A stretch of 43,968 nucleotides of DNA from Mesorhizobium sp. (GTDB taxonomy: Bacteria > Pseudomonadota > Alphaproteobacteria > Rhizobiales > Rhizobiaceae). The DNA lies in assembly GCF_017306585.1 (NCBI RefSeq), contig NZ_JAFKIC010000137.1:1-43968 (forward strand), written 5' to 3'. The position numbers and the translations under genes were made by a program. The notes beneath the pieces are model-generated. The model was given only the letters and a program-made list of their open reading frames with translations. It ran no database searches and was not told the DNA's origin. The first letter of the stretch is position 1, and each line of letters opens with the position of its first letter. Positions 17,901-28,280 of this stretch are shown here, piece after piece.

Positions 17901-17929
17901 GGCAATTGTCAACACGATTGACAATTGCC
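17901..17929. promoter_or_regulatory. Palindromic operator with divergent -35 boxes (importer / mtnK)
   Basis: Perfect inverted repeat GGCAATTGTCAA / TTGACAATTGCC around CACGA. Each arm contains TTGACA pointing outward. Reading right, TTGACA (17918-17923) plus 17 bases gives TAGCTT (17941-17946) before mtnK. Reading left, TTGACA (17907-17912) plus 17 bases gives TAGCGT (17884-17889) before the importer. A protein bound here would cover both -35 boxes. The SorC-type regulator is the likely ligand because ATTGTCA also occurs in front of its own gene and of the aldolase gene. The rest of the 137-base gap holds the leaders. Confidence 0.75.
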
Positions 17930-18001
17930 AGACAGCTTCCTAGCTTGGCCCCGCCGCCAAGGCTCCCCTATGATCGGAGCGCAAAGGCGGGAGGGAGCAG
18001 A

Positions 18002-19269
18002 ATGACCGGGAAATCGCCGTTCGAAGCATTGTCGGTGGAGACGTTGGCAACACGCCTCGGCACGAACGAAGCGCTGTGCGCTGAGATCGGCAAGGACACC
18101 ACGCAATGGAAAGTCCGCGAAGTCGGCGACGGCAACCTGAACCTCGTCTTCATCGTCGAGGGCGCCAGTGGCGCCGCCGTGGTCAAGCAGGCCCTGCCCT
18201 ATGTGCGCCTTGTCGGCGACAGCTGGCCGCTGCCCTTGAAGCGCTCCTTCTTTGAATATCACGCATTGACCCGGCAGGAGCGACGCGCGCCCGGCTCGGT
18301 GCCGGCGATCTATCATTTCGACGAGAGCCAGGCGCTGATCATCATGGAATATCTGTCGCCGCACATCATCCTGCGGCGGGCGCTGATCGAAGGCCGGCAA
18401 CTGCCCAACATTGCCCGGGATATCGGCCTGTTCATGGCCCGCACCCTGTTCCGGGGCTCCGACTTCTCGATGGTGACGAGGGAGCGCAAGGCGGATCTCG
18501 CGCTGTTTGCCGACAATGTCGAGCTCTGCGACATCACCGAGAACCTGGTTTTCTCGGACCCCTATTTCGATGCTAAGATGAACCGGCACACCAGCCCGCA
18601 GCTCGACGGCCTTGTCGCCGAGCTGCGTGCCGACCGCGACCTCAAGGTCGAGGCGCAAAGGCTGAAGCACCTCTTCGCCGCCAATGCGGAGACCTTGCTG
18701 CATGGCGACCTGCATTCCGGCTCGATCATGGTCACCGACAAGGAGACCCGGATGATCGATCCGGAATTCGCCTTTTACGGCCCGATGGCCTTCGATGTCG
18801 GCATGCTGCTTGCCAATTTCTGGATGTCCTTCTTCTCGCAGCGCGGCCACGAGCAGGACGGCAAGCGCGATGCGATGCGCGCCTATCTGCTCGATGTGAC
18901 CGCCGAGACCTGGGCGGTGTTCCGCGCCGAATTCTCGCAGCTGTGGCGAACCGAACGCACCGGCATGCTCTATCAGAAGAGCCTCTTCGAGGATCAGGGC
19001 GACAGGCTCGGCGCCGAACAGGCGCTCGACCAAGTGCTGCACCAGATCTGGGACGACCTTCTGGGGTTCGCCGGCATCGAGGTGCACCGGCGCATCCTTG
19101 GCCTCGCCCACAATGCCGACTTCGAGACCATCGCCGACGAGGACCTGCGCGCTTCCTGCGAGGCGAAGGCGCTGAAATTCGGCCGTCACATCGCCGTCAA
19201 CCGGCGCCAGATACACGGTATCGACGAGGTCAACCATCTCGCCGCGCTGATCGAACAGGAGAATGACAT

Positions 19270-19273
<4 letters not shown>
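18002..19273 (+). CDS. mtnK: S-methyl-5-thioribose kinase
   Basis: Protein of 423 residues in the aminoglycoside/choline-kinase fold. It phosphorylates the C1 hydroxyl of 5-methylthioribose with ATP (EC 2.7.1.100). Seen: the nucleotide-loop region [14 protein letters not shown] near residue 42, catalytic HGDLHSGS (H234-D236-H238) and the metal-binding DPEFAFYGP starting at D253, all typical of MtnK. The ATG at 18002 follows GGGAGG. It overlaps mtnA by four bases, and both are divergent from the ribose-type importer, sharing its palindromic operator. No MTA nucleosidase or phosphorylase and no mtnB, C, D or E lies in the window, so the substrate may come from outside the cell. Related 5-deoxyribose could also be accepted, as reported for DHAP-shunt kinases. 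Confidence 0.93.
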
Positions 19274-20364
<1,091 letters not shown>

Positions 20365-20374
20365 CGCGGATCAG

Positions 20375-20914
20375 TCAGTACAACGGCTTGCTCATATGGC
20401 TGGGCGTCGGCCACTGCGCCGTGACGCCGGGCTGGACCGGCCGCTCGAGATAGGTCGACAGGACGACATAGCTTCGCGTCGTGGTGACGCCGGGTGTTTC
20501 GTAGAGACGCGACAGCAGACCCTCGAGCGCCCGCGTGTCCTCGGTACGCACCTTGAGCAAGACACAGGTGTCGCCGGCAACGGTGTGGATCTCCTCGACC
20601 TCCGGATACTGCGAAACCGCCATCAGTTCGGGCGTCTTCCCCCAGCCTTTGGTGTCGATATGGACAAAGGCGAGCAAGGGCTTTCGCACCGCGTTAGGGT
20701 CGACGATGGCGGCTGTGCCGCGAATGGCCCCGCTACGGCGAAGCCGCTTGACCCGTTCATGGGCGGCGGGCGGAGAAAGCCCGACGCGATCGCCGAGTTC
20801 GGCGTAGCTGATCGTGGCGTCCTCGACGAGAACGCCTAATATCTTTCGGTCAGTCGCATCGATTTCGCGAGGCGCTAGCCTGTTCCGCGGAATGCTATCT
20901 GTTTCTTTGTCCAT
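20375..20914 (-). CDS. Lrp/AsnC-family regulator
   Basis: Protein of 179 residues with an N-terminal winged helix (about residues 18-65: DRKILGVLVEDATISYAELG onward) and a C-terminal RAM/AsnC ligand-binding domain (about 85-165). Such proteins sense amino acids or related small molecules and often control a divergent transporter. Here the start codon is 49 bases from that of an MFS transporter on the other strand, so that transporter is the likely target along with its own gene. The N-terminus is about 15 residues longer than in minimal Lrp proteins. The effector is unknown. Confidence 0.9.
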   Translation of the reverse strand: MDKETDSIPRNRLAPREIDATDRKILGVLVEDATISYAELGDRVGLSPPAAHERVKRLRRSGAIRGTAAIVDPNAVRKPLLAFVHIDTKGWGKTPELMAVSQYPEVEEIHTVAGDTCVLLKVRTEDTRALEGLLSRLYETPGVTTTRSYVVLSTYLERPVQPGVTAQWPTPSHMSKPLY

Positions 20915-20963
20915 GTCTGGATTTCCGTTTTTGCGCCGAATGAAATTCGGCCATTATGTGAAT

Positions 20964-22139
20964 ATGTCGAACACTGATCAAGCAGCCTCATTGCCGGCAG
21001 CCGCGCGCGCGCCAATCCCTGCCCTTGCCTATCTGCTGACCGGCTGCATCGCCGTGATCGGCTCCAATTCACTGGTGCTTGGTCCGATCGCGCCGGCCGT
21101 GGCCGCGTCATTCGCCACCAGCGTCCCGGCCGTGATGATGGCGGCGGCGGCCTTTGGCTTGGGCACCTCGGCGAGCGCCCTGTTCCTGGCCCGCTATATC
21201 GACCGCATCGGCGCCCGGCGCATGCTGCAGGCGGCGTTGCTGACGCTGGCCGCGGCACTGGTCGCCAGTGCGCTGGCACCGACGGTGATCGCCCTGGTCG
21301 CGGCGCAGCTTCTCGCCGGCATCGCCGCCGGCGTCGCGATGCCGGCAATCTATGCCAGCGCTGCGGCCATCGCGCCGCCCGGACGGGAAAGCGGCACGAT
21401 CGGCGTGGTGCTGACCGGGTGGACGCTCAGCATGGTGGCGGGTGTTTCCCTGTCAGCGGTGCTTGCCGACCTCGTGCATTGGCGCGCCGTCTTCGCCGCC
21501 GTCGCGGTGCTTGCGGCTCTTGCCTGGACGGGACTGACGATGACCTCGCTCAGCGACGCCAGAAAGGCCGGACCCGCGCCCGCGCCGCTGGAAGCGTTGA
21601 CCACCCCCGGCATTATTCCGCTGCTCGTCGCATGCGCCGCCTTCATGACCGCTTTCTACGGCGTCTACGGCTATCTCGGCGATCATCTTCATGTCGGCCT
21701 GGGAGAACCGGTGAGCGCCAACGGGCTCGCCGCACTTGCCTATGGGGTGGGTTTCGGCACGGCAGCCCTGCTCGACGGCGTCATCGACCGGCTGGGCGCG
21801 CGCCGCGTCATGCCCTTCGCCTATCTGCTCGTCGCAGTCGTCTATGTGGCGATTGCCGCCGCGAGCAACAGCTATGGCCTGACGCTTGCCATGGTGGCCG
21901 CCTGGGGGCTTGCCAATCATTTCGGACTGAACGTGCTGGTGACGCGCCTGTCGGCGCTCGATCCGTCGCGGCGCGGTACGATCATGGGCCTCAACAGCGC
22001 GGTGACCTATCTGGCGGTGTTCGTCGGCACCACCGGCTTCGGGCCGCTCTATTCCAGTTTCGGCTTTGCCATCTGTGCGATGGTCGCGGCCGTGCTGATG
22101 CTGGTTGCCGCCTCGGCGGCGACCTGGCGCAGCCGATAG
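20964..22139 (+). CDS. MFS transporter (arabinose-efflux-like)
   Basis: Inner-membrane protein of 391 residues with about twelve helices. The cytoplasmic loop between helices 2 and 3 reads ARYIDRIGARRM, a good match to MFS motif A, and a related DRLGARR occurs in the second half. The size and pattern fit the drug-proton antiporter/purine-efflux (YdhP, PbuE) group. I chose the ATG at 20964; ATG at 20940 is also possible, as neither has a strong ribosome site. Divergence from an Lrp-type gene suggests export of an amino acid, base or similar metabolite, which is inference only. Confidence 0.85.
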   Translation: MSNTDQAASLPAAARAPIPALAYLLTGCIAVIGSNSLVLGPIAPAVAASFATSVPAVMMAAAAFGLGTSASALFLARYIDRIGARRMLQAALLTLAAALVASALAPTVIALVAAQLLAGIAAGVAMPAIYASAAAIAPPGRESGTIGVVLTGWTLSMVAGVSLSAVLADLVHWRAVFAAVAVLAALAWTGLTMTSLSDARKAGPAPAPLEALTTPGIIPLLVACAAFMTAFYGVYGYLGDHLHVGLGEPVSANGLAALAYGVGFGTAALLDGVIDRLGARRVMPFAYLLVAVVYVAIAAASNSYGLTLAMVAAWGLANHFGLNVLVTRLSALDPSRRGTIMGLNSAVTYLAVFVGTTGFGPLYSSFGFAICAMVAAVLMLVAASAATWRSR

Positions 22140-22199
22140 GCTGCTCTCATCGGATTGCTCCAGTCGACAGAACGTGATTGGCCATCCGCCGCTGCCGCG

Positions 22200-22229
22200 T
22201 TGACAGCCGCAGTGCCGTTCTCCCATACA
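22200..22229 (+). promoter_or_regulatory. Promoter of the FMN-riboswitch transcript
   Basis: TTGACA at 22200-22205, then 18 bases, then CATACA at 22224-22229. The predicted start lies a few bases before the riboswitch, as expected. The -10 box is weak (3 of 6). The interval 22140-22199 shows no gene. Confidence 0.5.
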
Positions 22230-22240
22230 GGGCCGTTAAT

Positions 22241-22933
<693 letters not shown>

Positions 22934-22989
22934 AGCGCCGATGCCGGGGTGGAAATCCCGGTAACAGCCTGTACTATCTCGGGAAAATA

Positions 22990-23098
22990 CCTGAAGCGCG
23001 TCGCGTTCGAGCGGACTCGGGGCGGCGCGCTTCAGGTTGCTTGTTTTCATACATGCCGTTCCCCGGAACCGGGGTCACTTTTGGGCGGCATGCATTGG
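22990..23098. repeat. Rhizobial-type intergenic palindromic repeats
   Basis: CCTGAAGCGCG (22991-23001) pairs with CGCGCTTCAGG (23026-23036). Next to it CATGCCG (23052-23058) pairs with CGGCATG (23086-23092), enclosing CCCCGG-AA-CCGGGG. The TTTTGGGCGGCATGC segment resembles a very common rhizobial intergenic repeat; that is from memory. The unit fills the gap between ribH2 and dhaK and may uncouple them. Confidence 0.55.
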
Positions 23099-23112
23099 TT
23101 CGGAGGATGCCG

Positions 23113-24120
23113 GTGCAGACCAAGAAGATCATCAATGACGGCAACCGCGCCGTCGACGAGATGCTTGAAGGGATCCTCGCCGCGCATCCCCGCCATCTCC
23201 GCAGCGCCGACGGCAGCCCGCGTTCGATCATTGCCCGCGACGGGCCACGACAAGGCAAGGTCGGGCTGGTGATCGGCGGCGGCTCCGGCCATGAGCCGAC
23301 CTTTCTCGGCTTCGTCGGCAAGGGACTGGCGGACGCGGCGGCCATCGGCAATGTCTTTGCCTCGCCGCCGCCCGATCCCATCCTCGAATGTGCCAAGGCG
23401 GTGAGCGGCGGCGCCGGCGTCCTGTTCATGTATGGCAACTATGCCGGCGACGTGATGAATTTTGACATGGCCGCCGAGATGGCTGGCATGGACGACATCG
23501 AGGTGCGCACGGTGCTGACCACGGATGATGTCGCATCGGCGCCACGCGACCAGCGGGACAAGCGCCGCGGCGTGGCCGGCAATTTCTTCGTCTTCAAGGC
23601 GGCGGGCGCCGCCTGCGACCTCATGCTCTCCCTCGACGAATGCGAGCGCATCGCGCGCAAGGCCAACGACCATACCTTCACCATGGGCGTGGCGCTTTCG
23701 CCCTGCTCGCTGCCGCAGACGCGGCGCCCAAACTTCGAGATCGGCGCCGACGAAATGGAGATCGGCATGGGCATCCACGGCGAACCGGGCATAGCGCGTG
23801 GCAAGCTCGGAACGGCCGACGGGATCACCGACGAGATGCTGGACAAGATCCTCGCCGAAATGACGCCCAGGCACGGCGACAAGGTCGCGGTGCTGGTCAA
23901 TTCGCTGGGATCGACCCCACTGATGGAGCTCTACATCATGAACCGCAGGGTCAAGCAGCGGCTCGACGCGATCGGCGTTTCCATCCACGCAACCTGGGTC
24001 GGCAATTACTGCACGTCGCTGGAAATGGCCGGCGCCTCGGTGACGCTTTTTCATCTCGATGACGAGTTGCAGGCGATGCTCGACCACCCCTGTGACTGCG
24101 CCATGTTCCGCGCCGGCTGA
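23113..24120 (+). CDS. dhaK: Dihydroxyacetone kinase subunit DhaK
   Basis: Substrate-binding subunit of 335 residues. It shows GGGSGHEP (residues 55-62), GNYAGDVMNF, and GIHGEPG with His222, the position that in DhaK forms a hemiaminal bond with the carbonyl of dihydroxyacetone. GGAGG directly abuts an ATG at 23107 but lies six bases from the GTG at 23113, so GTG is preferred. dhaL follows after ten bases. The phosphoryl donor in PTS-type enzymes is DhaM, which is absent here. Either DhaM is elsewhere or this is an ATP-type or tetrulose kinase; related proteins phosphorylate erythrulose in other bacteria. The neighbouring eryH/eryI genes make that idea attractive but unproven. Confidence 0.92.
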   Translation: MQTKKIINDGNRAVDEMLEGILAAHPRHLRSADGSPRSIIARDGPRQGKVGLVIGGGSGHEPTFLGFVGKGLADAAAIGNVFASPPPDPILECAKAVSGGAGVLFMYGNYAGDVMNFDMAAEMAGMDDIEVRTVLTTDDVASAPRDQRDKRRGVAGNFFVFKAAGAACDLMLSLDECERIARKANDHTFTMGVALSPCSLPQTRRPNFEIGADEMEIGMGIHGEPGIARGKLGTADGITDEMLDKILAEMTPRHGDKVAVLVNSLGSTPLMELYIMNRRVKQRLDAIGVSIHATWVGNYCTSLEMAGASVTLFHLDDELQAMLDHPCDCAMFRAG

Positions 24121-24130
24121 GGAGCAATCC

Positions 24131-24766
24131 GTGACCATCGATGCCGCTGATCTGAGAGAAATGTTCGACGCCATCGCCGTGTCGATCGAGGCCGACAAGG
24201 ACCGGCTCTGCCAGCTCGACGGCGTCATCGGCGATGCCGACCACGGCATCGCCATGGCGCTTGGATTCAGCGCCGTGCGCGACGCATTGGCGCCGCTCGA
24301 TCTCGCAACGACCGAGCCGACGGCCTTGCTCAACACGGCGGCGAAGTCGTTCCTTAACGCGGTCGGCGCATCCTCGGGTCCGCTTTACGCCACCGCCTTC
24401 ATGCGCGCGGCAGCCGCCGTCAAGGGTAAGGCCCAACTCTCGGACGCCGATGTCGTCGCCTTGTTCCAGGCCATGGCGCAAGGCATTCGCGACCGGGGCA
24501 AGGCCGAGATCGGCGAGAAGACGATGATCGATGCCTGGCTGCCCGCGGCCGATGCCGCCGGGGCGGCGCAGGCAGCCGGCAAGACGTTGTCCGAAAGCCT
24601 CGCCGCCGCCCTGGCCGCTGCCGAGCGCGGCGCGCAGGCGACCAAGGACATGGTCGCCGCCAAGGGCCGCTCGTCGCGGCTTGGCGAACGCTCGCTTGGA
24701 CATATCGACCCGGGCGCGGCCTCGGCCGTCACCGTCATCGATGCGATGACCAGGAGCCTGGGCTGA
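24131..24766 (+). CDS. dhaL: Dihydroxyacetone kinase subunit DhaL
   Basis: Nucleotide-binding subunit of 211 residues, all-helical barrel. The metal/ADP motif GDADHG (residues 34-39) together with Asp30 supplies the Asp residues that hold magnesium and nucleotide, and GASSGPLY and the C-terminal DPGAASAV fit the family. The start is GTG at 24131, five bases after a GAGGAG-type site that overlaps the dhaK stop. It is translationally linked to dhaK and ends the operon, followed by a GC-rich hairpin. Confidence 0.92.
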   Translation: MTIDAADLREMFDAIAVSIEADKDRLCQLDGVIGDADHGIAMALGFSAVRDALAPLDLATTEPTALLNTAAKSFLNAVGASSGPLYATAFMRAAAAVKGKAQLSDADVVALFQAMAQGIRDRGKAEIGEKTMIDAWLPAADAAGAAQAAGKTLSESLAAALAAAERGAQATKDMVAAKGRSSRLGERSLGHIDPGAASAVTVIDAMTRSLG

Positions 24767-24791
24767 CGCCCAGCCCCGACAGAGACCGTGA

Positions 24792-24839
24792 GCGGCCGTG
24801 CCGTCCACCGGATTGGCAACCCGATGAACGCACGGCCGC
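24792..24839. terminator. Hairpin between dhaL and the autotransporter gene
   Basis: Ten-base arms GCGGCCGTGC and GCACGGCCGC separated by 28 bases, located between two convergent genes. It has no T-run, so it is a weak candidate terminator or a repeat. Confidence 0.4.
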
Positions 24840-24851
24840 GCCGGTGATCAC

Positions 24852-26777
24852 CTACAGCTTCAGATCGAAGTTGATCTTGAAGACATGCCCGTCGGTCCCC
24901 TTGGCGATCTGGCCGGAATAGGCCGCGCCCAGCGTGGCATTGGGCGACAGCAGAACATCGAAGCCGGCTTCGACCGCCAGCGCATCGCGGGCGATCGGCA
25001 CGCCCGAAATGGTGAAGGACGCTCCGGTGTTGAAGGCAAGGTCGGAAGTCGGGCCGACATCGCCATAGGCATGCTGCCAACCCAGCATGCCATGCAGGGC
25101 GGCTTTCGTCGCACCAGTGTCGAACTGGGTCGAAGCGCGAACGCCGAACGTCGAGAAGGTGTTCTGGGTCGTCATCGCCTGGGCCGTCAGCGCGGATGTC
25201 GTACCGCCGGTCTCGGCGAAGCCGTCGGTCTTCAGATTGACATAGGCGAGGTTGGCGAAGGGTTCGAAGGCGTTGCGGCCGAGATCGATCCGGTAAGCCA
25301 GTTCGCTGAAGGCCTGGGCCGTCGCCGCATTGTAATTGGCGGAAAGCTGTTCGCTGAAGGCAGGGAAGACGACGTTGCGCCTGGTGTCGATATTATGCCA
25401 GCCATAGATCGCCCCGGCGCGGAAGCCGAGCTGTCCCAACTGCGTACCGGCATAGACGCCGAGATTATAATTGTCGCTCGAACCGGACGAAGCACGATCG
25501 GAGACATCGAAGCTGGAATGGCTGTAGCCGCCCAGCACGCCAAGCCGCCAGTCGCCCACTGGCATATCGGCGCCGCCAACGAATCCGGCGGTGTTGCGGC
25601 CGAAGGCGGCGGCATCGCCGACGCCATCCGCCTTGCCGGTCATCGCAAGCGCCTCACTCCAGATCACGATGCCGTCGGCATTGGCGGAACCGGCATGAAT
25701 GCCGCCTGCGTCGATGCTGGCGGTCGTCAGGACCGGGGCGGAGACCGCGTCGAAGGCGGATTGCAGCCGGCGGTTCGCCGCATCCCGCGCGAAGCGGCTG
25801 TCCTCGACAAGCGCGCCGTTGATGTCGGCGTGGATTTCGCCGGAAAGCGCATTCCCGTAGGGGCGCAGATAGCGGTAGAAGCCGACCGCCTCGACGTTCG
25901 GGTCCGTCTCCAGCGGTTCCCGGTTGAGGATGTACATCGACCAGCCATCCTTCGTCTGGTTGAAGGAAAGCCCTTCGACTTCCTGCTCGCGGTCGAGTTT
26001 CAGATTGCCGAGGATCTCGACCTCGCCGGTCTTGAGGTTCGCCCGGTAGATGAGCTTCTCGTCATTGTCGGTGGAGAAATACATCCAGCCGTCGAGGAGT
26101 TTGCCGCCCTGCGCCTGATCGATGGTCTGCGTCAGCGGGATGTATTCCTTGAAGCTCCAGTCCGACAAATTGTAGACGGCGATCTCGGTCGCGTTTTCAT
26201 AGGCCATGCCATAGCCGAGGCCGTTCTTGGCGTCGACAGCGACCCAGCTGGCGACGTCATGGGTGCCATGGGGCGGATTGAGCGAAAAAGCCTGGCCGGT
26301 AAAGCTCATATCACTCGCGCGATAAACCGCGAAAACCGGGTGGTCATATTTGCCCCCGGTGATCGGATCGCGCTTGCTCGTGTCCAGCGAAATGTAGAGG
26401 AGCCCGTCGGCATAGTCGATGTCGCCAATATGGTTCAGCCCTAGGCTGGAGAATTCAGACGGAAGCTGGAGAGCGAGCGGGATGGCCGGCGAGACAGTCA
26501 ATGACGGGTTATAGTTCTTGTCGGTACGCTCGAGGATATTGGTACCGGAAAAGTACCAGTTCGTGCCGTCCGTGGTCACGCCCTGCTGCTTCGAATTTAT
26601 GGCGCTGCCGGTGAAGGTGGTCTTCTCGACCATGATCCAGGGTTCGACGGCAAACGCGGGCACCGATGTCATGAGAAGGGCGCTTGACAGCAAGACGCAG
26701 GAGGTCATGGTTTTCGGAATGCAGGCCGCGCGCATAAGAGCGGCTTTGCTGATCTGATCAATCATTTTGTGAGGCAT
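24852..26777 (-). CDS. Autotransporter with unassigned beta-propeller-like passenger
   Basis: Protein of 641 residues from ATG at 26777, which follows AGGAA. A Sec signal peptide ends at VPAFA-VEPW near residue 43. Residues about 44-340 form the passenger; repeated segments such as TNWYFSGTN, DGLLYISLD and DGWMYFSTD look like beta-propeller blades, but I recognise no enzyme motif. Residues about 370-641 form a C-terminal autotransporter beta-barrel, with alternating aromatic strands and the terminal FKINFDLKL ending in the expected hydrophobic pattern. It would be secreted to the cell surface by the type V route. The gene is convergent with dhaL and divergent from a FadR-type regulator. Function is unknown; adhesion or surface binding of a sugar are possible. 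Confidence 0.8.
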   Translation of the reverse strand: MPHKMIDQISKAALMRAACIPKTMTSCVLLSSALLMTSVPAFAVEPWIMVEKTTFTGSAINSKQQGVTTDGTNWYFSGTNILERTDKNYNPSLTVSPAIPLALQLPSEFSSLGLNHIGDIDYADGLLYISLDTSKRDPITGGKYDHPVFAVYRASDMSFTGQAFSLNPPHGTHDVASWVAVDAKNGLGYGMAYENATEIAVYNLSDWSFKEYIPLTQTIDQAQGGKLLDGWMYFSTDNDEKLIYRANLKTGEVEILGNLKLDREQEVEGLSFNQTKDGWSMYILNREPLETDPNVEAVGFYRYLRPYGNALSGEIHADINGALVEDSRFARDAANRRLQSAFDAVSAPVLTTASIDAGGIHAGSANADGIVIWSEALAMTGKADGVGDAAAFGRNTAGFVGGADMPVGDWRLGVLGGYSHSSFDVSDRASSGSSDNYNLGVYAGTQLGQLGFRAGAIYGWHNIDTRRNVVFPAFSEQLSANYNAATAQAFSELAYRIDLGRNAFEPFANLAYVNLKTDGFAETGGTTSALTAQAMTTQNTFSTFGVRASTQFDTGATKAALHGMLGWQHAYGDVGPTSDLAFNTGASFTISGVPIARDALAVEAGFDVLLSPNATLGAAYSGQIAKGTDGHVFKINFDLKL

Positions 26778-26992
26778 TTTCTGGCGCGTTCCTGTTGGTG
26801 TGTATGATCGACGGCTCGACGCGCACGCCATCGGCCAACGACGGCGATGCGCCGTCGGCGATGGCAAGATTCGAGATTTTGTGGCTCTTCGGCTCTTATC
26901 CGCGCTGTGGTTCGTCGATCGCTCTGGCGGGAGGGTCAACGATGTGCTCACTAGGGTGGGCACGTGACAATCGTATGAATAATGGGAATAGT

Positions 26993-27763
26993 ATGAAGAT
27001 TCCGACTGCCTTTCCCCGAGCATCCCGGATGGCGTCGCGCATGGCCGGCGCCTCCTATTCCGGCCTTCACGCCAGACTGCTCAACGAGATCGGTCTCAGC
27101 ATCGTACGCGGTGAGCTCACGCCGGGCGACCAGTTGCCCAATGGCGACGACTGGAGCGCCTCCTATGGCGCGAGCCGCACCGGCCTGCGCGAGGTCGTCA
27201 AGGTTCTGGCGGGCAAGGGCATGGTGGAAATGCGTCCCCGCACCGGGACCAGGGTGCGCCCGCGCAAGGACTGGAATTTTCTCGATCCGGATGTGCTGTT
27301 GTGGCGTTTCGGCTCAAGAACGACGGCGGAGGAGGCCCGCTCGCTGTTCGAGCTTCGCCGCGCCATCGAGCCGACGGCCGGAGCCCTGGCGGCTGAGCGC
27401 GCCAGTCCCGAAGAGATCGCCGAATTGCGGGCGATCCTTGAAGAGATGGAAAAGGCCGGCGACGACGGCGAGCGCTTCGCGATACCGGATCTGGCATTCC
27501 ACCAGGCGATCCTGCACATGTCGGGCAACGAGTTGATCGGTTCGCTCGCCGCCTTGATCGAAACCGCCCTGGTGATCAGCTTCCGGCTTTCGGACGACAA
27601 TCCGGCTGGACAGCGCCACTCGCTGGGACTGCACCGGCGGATTGTCGAGACCATCGAAAACCGCGATCCGGCGGCCACCAGCAAACTGTTGGTCGATCTG
27701 CTGGACGACGCGGAGGAGGATGTTCGGCGTTCCCTGGCCGCCAGACTCGGCAGGCAGAAATAA
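26993..27763 (+). CDS. GntR-family regulator, FadR/FCD subgroup
   Basis: Protein of 256 residues. A winged helix-turn-helix (about residues 25-88, with SASYGASRTGLREVVKVL) is followed by an all-helical FCD domain (about 105-240) whose metal-binding residues appear as DLAFHQAI and LGLHRRIVE. Such regulators usually respond to sugar acids or other carboxylates. The ATG at 26993 has a GGGA ribosome site at proper distance; ATG at 26975 lacks one. Direct repeats GTATGAA at 26973 and 26992 overlap this start region. It is divergent from the autotransporter and convergent with eryI; which of these it controls is unknown. Confidence 0.88.
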   Translation: MKIPTAFPRASRMASRMAGASYSGLHARLLNEIGLSIVRGELTPGDQLPNGDDWSASYGASRTGLREVVKVLAGKGMVEMRPRTGTRVRPRKDWNFLDPDVLLWRFGSRTTAEEARSLFELRRAIEPTAGALAAERASPEEIAELRAILEEMEKAGDDGERFAIPDLAFHQAILHMSGNELIGSLAALIETALVISFRLSDDNPAGQRHSLGLHRRIVETIENRDPAATSKLLVDLLDDAEEDVRRSLAARLGRQK

Positions 27764-27797
27764 ACGCGCGGCTACGCCGCGGACCCGGCCTGAGAAA

Positions 27798-28241
27798 TCA
27801 GGCGGGTTTTGCGGCGTCGAGCTTGTTGATCGCCTGGACATTTCCGGCTGACGGACCTTTTTCATCGAACTCGGAAGCAAGCCAGGTGTCGACGATCGCC
27901 TTTGCCAGTTCCGGGCCGATGACGCGTGCGCCCATGGTGATGATCTGCGCGTTGTTGGATTTCGCGGCGCGTTCGGCCGAATAGGTGTCGTGGGTGAGTG
28001 CCGCGCGGATGCCCGGCACCTTGTTGGCCGAGATCGAAACGCCGATGCCGGTGCCGCAGAACAGGATGCCGCGATCGTTCTCGCCGTCGACGATCGTCTG
28101 GGCGAGTTTTTGCGACAGGTCGGCATAGAAGCCGGACTGGCTGAGGTCGCTGACGACGAGGCCGGGCTTGCCGGCGAGATGGGCTGAAATGACATCGAGC
28201 AGCGGCTTGCCGGCGCTGTCGGCTCCAATGGCTATTTTCAT
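27798..28241 (-). CDS. eryI: RpiB-family isomerase, likely EryI (D-erythrulose-4-phosphate isomerase)
   Basis: Protein of 147 residues of the RpiB/LacAB fold. The active-site Cys62 lies in [14 protein letters not shown]. The segment [13 protein letters not shown] replaces the usual substrate loop of ribose-5-phosphate isomerase B and resembles the erythritol-pathway paralogue. In Brucella, EryI converts D-erythrulose-4-phosphate to D-erythrose-4-phosphate, the last step of erythritol use. The ATG at 28241 is nine bases from AGGAAGG; the ATG two codons earlier is too close to it. It ends the deoR-eryH-eryI operon, 39 bases after eryH. Ordinary ribose-5-phosphate isomerase activity is the alternative. 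Confidence 0.85.
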   Translation of the reverse strand: MKIAIGADSAGKPLLDVISAHLAGKPGLVVSDLSQSGFYADLSQKLAQTIVDGENDRGILFCGTGIGVSISANKVPGIRAALTHDTYSAERAAKSNNAQIITMGARVIGPELAKAIVDTWLASEFDEKGPSAGNVQAINKLDAAKPA

Positions 28242-28280
28242 GGTCATGGTCCTTCCTGGATGCGTTTGGATGCGTTCGTT

